NCBI GenBank assembly: GCA_003171335.1
Contig: PMYD01000040.1
Location: forward strand, 1-64,000
DNA from: Phycisphaerales bacterium
GTDB lineage: Bacteria; Planctomycetota; Phycisphaerae; SM23-33; FEN-1343
Direction of reading: 5' to 3'
DNA: 64,000 nt
Position 1 is the first letter of the stretch; each line of letters starts with the position of its first letter. Below are positions 1 through 8,763 of the stretch, one piece after another. The position numbers and the translations under genes were made by a program. The notes beneath the pieces were generated by a model. That model was not told the origin of the DNA. It searched no databases and worked only from the letters and a program-made list of their open reading frames with translations.

Positions 1-45
1 TTGCAATTTGCAATTTGAAATCTCAAGAACCGGAGGCCCCTATAT

Positions 46-807
46 ATGGAGCAGACGCGCCAATTTGTCCTCACCCCTTCCATGGGCAAGCGGCTCATCG
101 GCCGCGGCCTGGCGGCGCATCCGGCCATCGCGGCCGTGCTGAAGAAGGGCACGCTGGCGATCATCGCCGGCACGACCAACGCGTACGTGGCCGAGGAAAT
201 TCTCGCCACCCTTGGCCAGGGCGAGGGCTTCGCCCGCAAGGGCTTCCGCCGCGGCATGACCGTGCCGCCGGGCTTTAACCTGGCGGCCTTGCGCTCGGAA
301 TTCGCCGGCGACGTCATCGTGGTGGATGGCAAATATCGCCCCGGCAAGACCATCTTCGACGTCGCCGATTCGCTCGCCGCCGGCGATATCGTGCTCAAGG
401 GCGCCAATGCGCTGAACGTGGCCCAGCGGGCCGCCGCCGTGTACATCGGCGACCGCAAGGCCGGCACCATCGGCGCGGTCCTGGGGGCGGTGGTCGGCCG
501 GCGCGTGCGGCTGATCGTGCCGGTGGGCCTGGAGAAGCGCGTGATCGAGCCCATCGCCGACCTGGCCGCCTTAATCAACGCCCCCACCACCCAGGGCCCG
601 GGCCTGCTGCCGCTGCCGGGCGAGCCCTTTACCGAGCTGGACGCCATCGCCACGCTCACCGGCGCTACCGGCCGCCTCCTGGCCGCCGGCGGCACCTGCG
701 GCGCCGAAGGGGCCATCTGGCTGGGCGTCAGCGGCTCCGCCGAGCAGCTCGAAAAGGCCGAGGCGATCCTCGGGAACCTGGCCAGCGAGCCGATGTACCA
801 CCAGTAG
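46..807 (+). CDS. conserved hypothetical protein
   Basis: 253-aa ORF with good codon bias and a conserved-looking composition; no family recognised with certainty. Confidence 0.7.
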   Translation: MEQTRQFVLTPSMGKRLIGRGLAAHPAIAAVLKKGTLAIIAGTTNAYVAEEILATLGQGEGFARKGFRRGMTVPPGFNLAALRSEFAGDVIVVDGKYRPGKTIFDVADSLAAGDIVLKGANALNVAQRAAAVYIGDRKAGTIGAVLGAVVGRRVRLIVPVGLEKRVIEPIADLAALINAPTTQGPGLLPLPGEPFTELDAIATLTGATGRLLAAGGTCGAEGAIWLGVSGSAEQLEKAEAILGNLASEPMYHQ

Positions 808-925
808 GAATTGCCAATTGCCAATTGCAAATTGCCGATTGAAAAACGAGGAGGGGCGGCCCGTGCTGCGAAAACCCTCGCCGAAGTTCCCCAATTTGCA
901 ATTTGCAATTTGAAATTGGCAATCC
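808..925. repeat. inverted-repeat element with 7-nt periodic arms (AATTGCC/AATTGCA words)
   Basis: left arm gaattgccaattgccaattgcaaattgccgattgaaa (808-844); right arm ccaatttgcaatttgcaatttgaaattggcaatcc (891-925) is its near reverse complement. Confidence 0.85.
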
Positions 926-983
926 CGTTCAGGATTCGCGCCCGTTGGCAACCGTTAGTCCGTCCGATACACTCGGATTCATC

Positions 984-1056
984 GGGCCCATAGCTCAATT
1001 GGCAGAGCAGCGGACTCATAATCCGTTGGTTGGAGGTTCGAGTCCTCCTGGGCCCA
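984..1056 (+). tRNA. tRNA with anticodon CAT (Met elongator, or Ile2)
   Basis: GGGCCCA/TGGGCCC acceptor stem, D arm GCTC..GAGC, anticodon loop CTCATAA, T arm GGAGG TTCGAGT CCTCC. Confidence 0.93.
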
Positions 1057-1105
1057 GTCGTTTTCCGCCCGCCTGCGTGGGTGGAGAACCCGGGAGCCGT
1101 CATTC

Positions 1106-1393
1106 GTGAACCACATCGAGCGTTTCACGGCGCGCGCGGCCATCGCCACGGTGGATTCCGACGGCAATATTCACGAGACCATTGCGTGGCTCGAGGCCGC
1201 CGGCATCCAGGGCCTGATGCCCATGGAGCAGCGGGCCGGCAACGACCTGGCCCGCATCCGGCGCGAGCATCCGCGCTGGCTCATGGTCGGCGGCTACGAC
1301 AAGACCCTCATGCACCGCGGCGAGCCGGCCATGCGCGCGGAATTCGAGCGCCTCGGGCCCGTGATGCGCCAGGGCGGCTTCATCCCCTCCGTA
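1106..1393 (+). pseudogene. uroporphyrinogen decarboxylase-family fragment (lacks N- and C-terminal parts)
   Basis: peptide ...GIQGLMPMEQRAGNDL...GGYDKTLMHRGEPAMRAEFERLGPVMRQGGFIPSV is UroD-family-like, then switches abruptly to unrelated sequence. Confidence 0.6.
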
Positions 1394-1749
1394 CAAGCTG
1401 GACGGTCATCAGCGGCCCCGGCAGCGTCACTTTCGCCAATGCCGCCTCCGCGCAGACCACGGCAACTTTCGCCACAATTGGAACTTACGTGCTGCGCCTG
1501 ACGGCCAACGATTCGGCCGCCGCCACCTCGGCCGATGTGACCATCACGGTCAATCCCATCCTCGGGGACTTCAACGATGATGGCAAGGTGGATGGTGTGG
1601 ACTTCCTGATCTGGCAGTCGCACTACCCAACCGCCTCCGGCGCCACCCGCGCCCAGGGCGATGCCAACGGCGATGGCAAGGTGGATGGAGTCGATTTCCT
1701 GGCCTGGCAGGCGGCGTACGCAGGCCAGAGTCCGCCCGGCCAGGATTAG
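1390..1749 (+). pseudogene. C-terminal fragment of PKD-like/dockerin type I secreted protein
   Basis: SWTVISGPGSVTFANAASAQTTATF...DFNDDGKVDGVDFLIWQSHYPTASGAT...GDANGDGKVDGVDFLAWQ; very similar to the C-terminus of the 8764-12006 gene; no own start codon. Confidence 0.65.
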
Positions 1750-2034
1750 ACACGAAAAAACGATCTTCCGATGAGTACAAGACATTATAAAGGAAGCAGT
1801 TACAGACACCGTGGGCCCGCTGGTAGACAGGTTGCCTTGGCCGTAGTTTCTTGGCGACCGCCGCAGAACTCCCGGCGGGCGTTTCTTCAGGCTCCCGGCC
1901 ATGTGCAGGCGAATCAGGCACGCCCTGCCGTGGTGCACAGCGTTTTATTGCCTCCAGATGTGAAAGATTCTCGATTTTCTCTATTGTCGATTTGAGCAAC
2001 CTGGGTTATCATAGCCTCGTGTGAGGGTGAGTTT

Positions 2035-2245
2035 TACCCCCTCTGATGTCACGTCGGGCCGTATGTGGTTGCTGGGAACAGCATCCAGGCCTTTGAAAAC
2101 TGATTCAGATCTGGTGAGGGAGCAACCCCCTGGTGCCGGCTGCATGAGCTAGGCAGTCGGATGAGGTTAAGGGACCTCAAGGGGCTGTTTCAACACCGTG
2201 TTCCGATGGGCAGGAGAGCCCTTGCTTGTCGGGTATATCAAGGAG
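2035..2245 (+). promoter_or_regulatory. candidate structured 5' leader of the PEP-CTERM gene
   Basis: successive potential hairpins by eye: AGGG..CCCT, CCGGCTGC-N8-GCAGTCGG, GAGGT-TAAGGG-ACCTC; no known riboswitch class recognised. Confidence 0.3.
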
Positions 2246-2252
2246 AGGGATT

Positions 2253-3038
2253 ATGAGAAAGTTTCTTCTAGTGAGTGTTCTGTTGTTAGCTTCACAGGCG
2301 TTCGGCGATGTGATGGTTGCGTTCAACTACGTCGCGGATGCCAACGTCACGATGCCGGCTGGTTTCACACAGTGGACCAGCAACGTGGACCTTTTGGGCA
2401 CGCAGAATTTGACCATCGGCTCCAACGTCGTGTCCGTGACTCCGTACCTGGACGCCCGCGACCCCAATTCAGGGATTGTCACCCCCCGGATCGCGGAGCG
2501 CAACCGCAGCACCGCCGACGCTGGTTATCCCAGTGTGAACCCCGACCTTCTGTACCAGTTCTGGCGTTCAGAGATTTCAACCACGTACAACAATAGTTCC
2601 AATTCCTGGCCGGCCTTGAAGATCCAGGTGACGGGCCTGCAAGCCAGCACGGCTTATCAGTTGACGATCGGGTCGTTTGACAAGTCCTCCGCCTACCTTG
2701 GCAAGTATCAGGACAGCGGCCTCGTGGCTCACCCGCTGAAGAACATCCTCCAGCCAGATGCTGGCACCACTGGCGCCACGTCGAACTGGACCTTCACCGG
2801 CGTGGCGACTGCGGACGGCCTTGTCAGCCCCGGCGGGGCCGGCACGGATACGGCTGCGGACACATTCACGACGGATGCCAGCGGCGTGTTGACGGTGGAC
2901 TGGATTCTGGACAACACCAACAATAATGCCGGTGCGAACCCCGAGGCCGTGATGAACTTCCTGACGGTCACCCCCGAGCCGGCGACGTTGGCCCTGCTGG
3001 TTCTGGGCGGCCTGGCGGCCCTGCGCCGCCGTCGGTAG
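2253..3038 (+). CDS. PEP-CTERM sorting domain-containing secreted protein
   Basis: signal peptide MRKFLLVSVLLLASQAFG; C-terminal TPEPATLALLVLGGLAALRRRR; upstream AGGAGAGGG. Confidence 0.85.
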   Translation: MRKFLLVSVLLLASQAFGDVMVAFNYVADANVTMPAGFTQWTSNVDLLGTQNLTIGSNVVSVTPYLDARDPNSGIVTPRIAERNRSTADAGYPSVNPDLLYQFWRSEISTTYNNSSNSWPALKIQVTGLQASTAYQLTIGSFDKSSAYLGKYQDSGLVAHPLKNILQPDAGTTGATSNWTFTGVATADGLVSPGGAGTDTAADTFTTDASGVLTVDWILDNTNNNAGANPEAVMNFLTVTPEPATLALLVLGGLAALRRRR

Positions 3039-3104
3039 TAGCTGTAAAAGGCTTTTTTGACATTTAAGACGTGTTCCCTTAACACAGATCTGAAGTCGCG
3101 ACTG

Positions 3105-3140
3105 GCGCCCGCCGGCGAGAACCCGGCGGGCGCTTTATTT
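3105..3140 (+). terminator. intrinsic terminator after PEP-CTERM gene
   Basis: GCGCCCGCCGG-cgagaa-CCCGGCGGGCGC followed by TTTATTTT. Confidence 0.75.
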
Positions 3141-3376
3141 TGGGCGGATCTATGCGGCGGGGAACGGGGGATTGGAACGGGGAATTGCCTGGCCCAAAAA
3201 AAAGTAGCCACGGACCCGCCGATGCAGGCCCGTGGCGGCCTTGCGCCGCACGGGCCGCAAGGCGTCCGCTGCACGGACTTATCCGGTTCTGCGCCGCCGG
3301 CTGGTCCGAATGGCCCAGCCTGACCCCACTTTGGCACCCTTTTACGGCGCGTCCCCTGGTTGCTCGCCGGGAAAGA

Positions 3377-3952
3377 TCAACCGATCAAATTGCTGGCCGA
3401 TTCCACCACATCCAGCACGCCGGCCATCGTGAAGGGCTTGGCGAGGAATCCGTCGAAACCCTCCGCCTGGAGCTTCTGCCCCTGGCGCGTGGTCAACTGC
3501 CCGCTGACCGCCACGACCTTCACCGCGGCCAGGTTCGGGTTCTGCTTGATGTTCTTACACACCTGCCGGCCGTCCACATCGGTCAGCATCAGGTCCAGCA
3601 GGATGACGTGCGGCCGGAATCGCTGGGCGGCCATGCCGGCTTCAAAGCCGTTGCCGGCCGTCTCCACTTCGTATTTAGGATTGGTGGCGAACATATCCTT
3701 CATCAGCTCCAGGGTTTCCGGCTCATCATCCACCAGGAGCACGCGTAAGGTTCCGCCGTCTAAGCCGTTGAGTGGCAAACCGTGGGCCCTCATGAATTTG
3801 ACGAGTTGGTTGACCGGAATCCGCCGGTCGCGGCTGCCGGGGATGCGATAGCCACGCAGCTTGCCGGTGTCGAACCACTTGCTGACGGTCCGCGGCGCCA
3901 CGTTGCAGATCCGGGCTACATCGCCAGTTGTAAGAACCTCTTTGTGTTTCAT
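3377..3952 (-). CDS. response regulator with N-terminal excisionase/MerR-like HTH and C-terminal receiver domain
   Basis: LTTGDVARICNVAPRTVSKWFDTGKLRGYRIPGSRDRRI then VLLVDDEPETLELM...VILLDLMLTDVDG...KPF. Confidence 0.85.
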   Translation of the reverse strand: MKHKEVLTTGDVARICNVAPRTVSKWFDTGKLRGYRIPGSRDRRIPVNQLVKFMRAHGLPLNGLDGGTLRVLLVDDEPETLELMKDMFATNPKYEVETAGNGFEAGMAAQRFRPHVILLDLMLTDVDGRQVCKNIKQNPNLAAVKVVAVSGQLTTRQGQKLQAEGFDGFLAKPFTMAGVLDVVESASNLIG

Positions 3953-4309
3953 AGCCGTTTCACGTCCCCTCGTGCTCTAAGGTCCACCGGCCGGTCGGGC
4001 GCTTGATGATCCCGCGTCGCCAAGCTGCGCCGCCGCCGAACGGATGAGCCGACGCACTGTTCATCGGACGCTAAGGCAAAAGCTTTAACAAGAAGCGGCC
4101 ATTGAACCGGCGGGCGGGCGGCCAAAGCCCCAAAGGCCCACGGCGGACGTCCATAGCTTCATTACATGCAAGAACTTATGGAGTGCTTTGGGGCCGGCGC
4201 CGCCGCCGGATGCTCAGAATTTCTTTTGCGGGTGGGCTGTTTGACCCCGCCATTTTCGCGGGTATAGTGAACCCATGCGCCTGCCGCATGGAACGCGGCA
4301 TGGCCCCTG

Positions 4310-6589
4310 ATGGAGTTGGCCGTGGACCTGCTAAGCGATCTGAACGAGCCGCAGCGCCAAGCGGTGATGCACATGGAAGGCCCGCTGCTGGTGTTGGCGG
4401 GAGCCGGCTCGGGCAAGACGCGGGTCATCACGCGCCGCGTGGCCCATCTCATTTCGCAGGGCGTGGCCCCCTGGCAGGTGCTGGCGATCACCTTCACCAA
4501 CAAGGCCGCGCACGAGATGGTCGACCGCATCGCCAACCTGGGCGCCCGCGGGGTGATGGCCTGCACGTTCCACAGCCTGTGCGCGCGGCTGTTGCGCGAG
4601 TTCGCCGAGGAGGCGGGCGTGTCGCCCAATTACAGCATCTACGACCAGGCCGACCAGCGCCGCGTGGCGCGGCTGGCGCTCGAGCAGGCCAAATTGCCTT
4701 CCGGCTCGCTGACGGCCGCCCAGGTCCTGCACACCATCAGCCGCGCCAAGATGCAGCTCCAGACCGCCGCCGACTTCGAGCAGAACGCCGCCACCTCGCC
4801 GATGCGGCAGATGGCGAAGATCTATTCTGAGTATGAGAAGCTGCTGGGCGCGGCCAACGCCCTGGACTTCGACGACCTGCTGCTGCGCGTGGCCCAGCTC
4901 ATGGGCCGCCGGCCGGACATCCGGCGACTGCTGGGTGAGCGATATCGTTTCGTGCTGATCGACGAGTACCAGGACACCAACCACGCCCAGTATGTCATCG
5001 CGCACGGCATCGCGTTGGAGCACGAGAACATCTGCGCCACGGGCGACCCGGACCAGAGCATCTACTCCTGGCGCGGCGCTCGAATCGACAACATCCTGGA
5101 ATTCGAGCACGACTACACCAACGCCACCGTGGTCCGCCTGGAGGAGAATTACCGCTCCACGCCGCAGATTCTGGCCGCCGCCGACCGGCTGATTTCCTAC
5201 AACCGCCTGCGCAAGGCCAAGGGGCTGTTCACCCAGCGGCCCTCCGGCGCCGACGTGTGGGTGGTCTGTACGCACGATGAGCACGCCGAGGCCGCCGAGG
5301 TGGTCCGCCGGGCCCGCGAGCTGGTGGCCCGGGGCATGCGGCACGACGACATCGCGGTCTTCTACCGCCTCAACAGTCTGTCACGCGTGATGGAGGATGC
5401 CTTCCGCCGCACCGGCGTGCCCTACCGCATCGCCCGCGGCGTGGCGTTCTACAATCGCAAGGAAATCAAGGATGTGCTGGCGTATCTCAAGCTGATGGTC
5501 AACCCGCGTGATGACCTGGCGTGCGAGCGGATCATCAACGTGCCCTCGCGCGGCATCGGGTCCACCACGCTGGCCCGCCTGCGCGACTTTGCCGCCGGCC
5601 GCGGCATCGGCCTGCTGGAGGCCGCCAGCCAGGGGCGAATGATCGGCGAGCTGGGCAAGGCCGCGGCGAATAAGGTGGCCGCCTTTGCCCAATTGGTGAA
5701 GCAGCTTGCCGAGGGGCCTTTAGCGCCGGTGCGCACCGTGCTGGAGAGCGTGCTGGCCGCCACGGGCATGGAGCAGGAGCTGCGGGCCATCGGCGGCGAG
5801 GAGCACGAGGAGCTGGCCAACGTGGCCGAACTGGTCACCGCCGCCGGCGAGTTCGACCGCGAGAACCCCAGCGCCACGCTGCCCGATTTTCTGCACCTGG
5901 TCTCGCTGGTCAGCGATGTGGACCGCTTCGAAGGTTCCACCGGGGCTGTTACGCTGATGACGCTGCACGCGGCCAAGGGGCTGGAGTTTCCCGCCGTGTT
6001 CATCGTGGGCTGCGAGGAGGGCATCCTGCCCTTCCGCCGCATGGGCGAGGAGGAGACTTGCGACCGGGAAGAAGAACGCCGGCTGTGCTTCGTGGGCATG
6101 ACCCGCGCCATGGACCACCTGACGCTCACCCGCGCCCGCTACCGGGGCCTGCGCGGCTCGCGGCAGCGGCAGGCGGCCTCGCCGTTCCTGGCGGAGCTGG
6201 ATGGGCCGCAGGTGCGGCACGTGGAATTGCGGCCGCCGGTGGAGGTGCAGCCGATCCGCCAGGAGTCCGGGGTCGATTCGGAGCTGGGCGAGCTGGTCGA
6301 AGAGACCCCGCCGACCTTCGATGAGGGTTTTTACGACGTCAAGGCCCCCGCCGCCAGCGTGGCCGCCGCCCCTGCCGGCCGCGACAGCGATTCCGCCGAT
6401 GTCGCCCAAAGCGATGGCTCCGTCCCCCACCTGCCGCCCGGCCGCCGCGTCCGCCACCCTATGTTCGGCACCGGCCAGATCGTAAGTACCGGCCGCAGCG
6501 GGGCCTACACGAAGGCCGTGATCGACTTCGATCAGTACGGCCGCAAGACGATTATCCTGCAGTTCACGCGGCTGGAATTGCTGGCGTGA
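4310..6589 (+). CDS. pcrA: UvrD/PcrA/Rep-family ATP-dependent DNA helicase
   Basis: LLVLAGAGSGKTRVITRRVAHL, IDEYQDTNHAQY, GDPDQSIYSWRGA, VTLMTLHAAKGLEFPAVF, CFVGMTRA. Confidence 0.92.
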   Translation: MELAVDLLSDLNEPQRQAVMHMEGPLLVLAGAGSGKTRVITRRVAHLISQGVAPWQVLAITFTNKAAHEMVDRIANLGARGVMACTFHSLCARLLREFAEEAGVSPNYSIYDQADQRRVARLALEQAKLPSGSLTAAQVLHTISRAKMQLQTAADFEQNAATSPMRQMAKIYSEYEKLLGAANALDFDDLLLRVAQLMGRRPDIRRLLGERYRFVLIDEYQDTNHAQYVIAHGIALEHENICATGDPDQSIYSWRGARIDNILEFEHDYTNATVVRLEENYRSTPQILAAADRLISYNRLRKAKGLFTQRPSGADVWVVCTHDEHAEAAEVVRRARELVARGMRHDDIAVFYRLNSLSRVMEDAFRRTGVPYRIARGVAFYNRKEIKDVLAYLKLMVNPRDDLACERIINVPSRGIGSTTLARLRDFAAGRGIGLLEAASQGRMIGELGKAAANKVAAFAQLVKQLAEGPLAPVRTVLESVLAATGMEQELRAIGGEEHEELANVAELVTAAGEFDRENPSATLPDFLHLVSLVSDVDRFEGSTGAVTLMTLHAAKGLEFPAVFIVGCEEGILPFRRMGEEETCDREEERRLCFVGMTRAMDHLTLTRARYRGLRGSRQRQAASPFLAELDGPQVRHVELRPPVEVQPIRQESGVDSELGELVEETPPTFDEGFYDVKAPAASVAAAPAGRDSDSADVAQSDGSVPHLPPGRRVRHPMFGTGQIVSTGRSGAYTKAVIDFDQYGRKTIILQFTRLELLA

Positions 6590-6591
6590 GC

Positions 6592-6623
6592 AATAAGCGT
6601 ATGGTATATCCCATACGCTTATT
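6592..6623. terminator. perfect 13-bp hairpin immediately after the helicase stop codon
   Basis: AATAAGCGTATGG-TATATC-CCATACGCTTATT. Confidence 0.55.
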
Positions 6624-6624
6624 C

Positions 6625-6766
6625 GTGGAACCATGTCAAACGCGACCTCAGGAGCGAAAGTTTCGCTCCTGGTGAGCTTCCAAAACGAGAAAGCCTGTCA
6701 CGTGGTCGAATCGACCACGTGGAACCATGTTGCGTGACCTCAGGGGCGAAAGTTTCGCCCCTGCTA
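6625..6766. repeat. tandem pair of GTGGAACCATGT..CCTCAGG-hairpin repeats with an intervening palindrome
   Basis: AGGAGCGAAAGTTTCGCTCCT (6650-6670), CACGTGGTCGAATCGACCACGTG (6699-6721), AGGGGCGAAAGTTTCGCCCCT (6742-6762); a further copy at 29716-29736. Confidence 0.8.
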
Positions 6767-6818
6767 CATGCCCCCCCCAAGTAAGCAATCCCGGTTAAAC
6801 AACATAACGATTAACCGA

Positions 6819-7574
6819 TCATTCCCTTTGCCGATTCCTGGGATCCGCCAGCCCCATCTGGCGCTTCATCGCCAGTAGTTCCGCCAGTTGTTCGGCCGTC
6901 AGCGGCCGGGGACCGCCCAGGGGGGCGCTGAGGAGCAGCACCTGGCAGTAGCGCTCCAGGGTCTCCAGGCGCCACCAGGCCCGCAGCAAGGTTCGGCCGA
7001 CGGTGACGGCCCCGTGGTTGGACAAGAGCACGGCCCGCGCGCCGGCCTTCACGTGGGCGGCCGCCCCCACAGCCACGGCGTTGGTGCCCGGCGTGCGATA
7101 GGCGGCCAGGCCGATTGGTCCCAGCAGCATCTCCACCTCCGGCTGCACGCCGGCCGGCGGCCGCTTGCGGGCCACGGCAAAGGCCGTGGCGCACGGCGGA
7201 TGGGCGTGCACGACGGCCATCACGGTCGGGCTGGTGCGGAAGATCTGTAAATGCAGCCGAAACTCCGATGTCACGGGCAGCCGGCCGGAAAGCTGCTGGC
7301 CCTGCTCATCCAGCACCGCCAGGTCGGCGGGTTTCATGGCCCCTTTGGAAATCTCCGTGGGCGTGCACAGAACCCGCCCGCTGGCCAGGCGCAGGCTGAT
7401 ATTGCCTTCGCGGCCGCACACGAAACCCCGCTCCCACATCCAGAGGCCCACCCGGCAGATTTCCTCCCGCGCGGCCGATTCGCTTTGGCGCGGCGGGGCT
7501 TTCATGATGATCGGCGCGGCCGGCATTCGACCGAGCCGGGCCATTTTGCCGATGGACTTGTCTTCACGCGGCAT
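6819..7574 (-). CDS. class II aldolase/adducin family protein (fuculose-phosphate aldolase-like)
   Basis: GFVCGREGNISLRL, VVHAHPPCATAFAV, AVLLSNHGAVTVG. Confidence 0.85.
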   Translation of the reverse strand: MPREDKSIGKMARLGRMPAAPIIMKAPPRQSESAAREEICRVGLWMWERGFVCGREGNISLRLASGRVLCTPTEISKGAMKPADLAVLDEQGQQLSGRLPVTSEFRLHLQIFRTSPTVMAVVHAHPPCATAFAVARKRPPAGVQPEVEMLLGPIGLAAYRTPGTNAVAVGAAAHVKAGARAVLLSNHGAVTVGRTLLRAWWRLETLERYCQVLLLSAPLGGPRPLTAEQLAELLAMKRQMGLADPRNRQRE

Positions 7575-7678
7575 GTCGGGCCTTTCATAGAAGAGGCTTG
7601 AGGCGTGAACACATCTTGCGCGTCAGAGCGGCGAATCGCAAGACCCGCTTATGCCGGTGTGCAGCGAAGCTGCACACC

Positions 7679-8509
7679 CTACGGGAGAATCGCCCGCACG
7701 TGATCGGCGTTCTCCCGCACCTGGTTCTTGCGCTTCTGGAAGATGCCCACATTCACCAGGTCGGTAGGCTTGATGAGCGAGAAGGCGCGCTGGAAAGCGG
7801 CGCGGGTATCCGCCTCGGTGCGGCAGTTGCGGCTGGCGGCCATGATCTTGAAGCCGATGCAGGGCTTCTTCACTTGTCGCATCACCGCCGCCATACGCTC
7901 GGGGTCCCCCTCGGGGAAATGGTCGCGCTGGTACGCATCCTGGTCCACCGCCGGGGCGCTCTTATACTGGCGGGCGAGGTTGTAAAAGCAGCACATGTAG
8001 AAGTCCGTCTCCCAGCCGTGCTCCTCCATGTACTCGATCACCTCGGGAATATGGCTGCCCACGCCGGCCGGCAGGCCCTGGTCCTTGATCGCCCGGACGA
8101 GGTCGCGAATACGGTCGATCTTGCCCATATGCCAACTGTTGTCGGTGTGCGTGCCGTGGTGGTAGATGGCGATGGGCTTGTAGCCGGCGATCTCGGCGAT
8201 GTTGGCCTCGATGGAGGCGAATTCCGAGGCCGTCTGGGCGATCCACTGCATTTTCCCGCCGGCCAGGCGGTGTTCCAGGTGCGCCCGCATCTGGTGGCGG
8301 TCGCCGCGGGACTGGAAGGTATTGATGCCTTGCTGCCAGCACTCCCTCAGCAGGGCCTGGATGGCCGGCATGGTGTAGTACTCGATCATCTCCTCATCCA
8401 GCTCGGCCGAGACGTGCGAAAACCCGCTGAGCGGGTTGCCGCCGCAGATCAGCCGGCTGACACGCTGGCCGCAAAACTCCACCTGGGCAAGTGGCTTCAC
8501 CGCCGGTAC
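7679..8509 (-). CDS. conserved protein, aldo/keto reductase-like (start codon uncertain)
   Basis: VEFCGQRVSRLICGGNPLSGFSHVS...AIYHHGTHTDNSWHMGKIDRIRDLVRAIKDQGLPAGVGSH. Confidence 0.65.
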   Translation of the reverse strand, partial: VPAVKPLAQVEFCGQRVSRLICGGNPLSGFSHVSAELDEEMIEYYTMPAIQALLRECWQQGINTFQSRGDRHQMRAHLEHRLAGGKMQWIAQTASEFASIEANIAEIAGYKPIAIYHHGTHTDNSWHMGKIDRIRDLVRAIKDQGLPAGVGSHIPEVIEYMEEHGWETDFYMCCFYNLARQYKSAPAVDQDAYQRDHFPEGDPERMAAVMRQVKKPCIGFKIMAASRNCRTEADTRAAFQRAFSLIKPTDLVNVGIFQKRKNQVRENADHVRAILP

Positions 8510-8763
8510 TCCACGCGCAAGGAAATTGTTCTGTGATGCGCGATGATTATGCCGCACTTTCGCCTGCGGATCATCACTATTTACTCGTTTTGAGAGAGGC
8601 AGGTGCTGCTGATTGGAGCAAACGCGAGAGCTAAAAGCCAGACCATCGCTTCCCATGCAGCGCCGGCCCGCAGATGCATCCGCGGGCGCGGCGCAACGGG
8701 CGCAATTCGTGCATCAGTCTTCACCGGGTCTGCACGCGCTTTGCCTTGAGATCCAGCGCAGAC

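Noticed and set aside
2035-2245. Group II intron domain V or SRP/RNase P RNA
   Set aside because: Short resemblances (GGGCCGTATGTGG..) only; no domain V hairpin consensus, no intron-encoded protein, no SRP GGAA-type loop or RNase P core motif.
6597-6770. Riboswitch or attenuator upstream of the class II aldolase
   Set aside because: The palindromes lie downstream (3') of both flanking genes, which converge; terminator or repeat elements are simpler.
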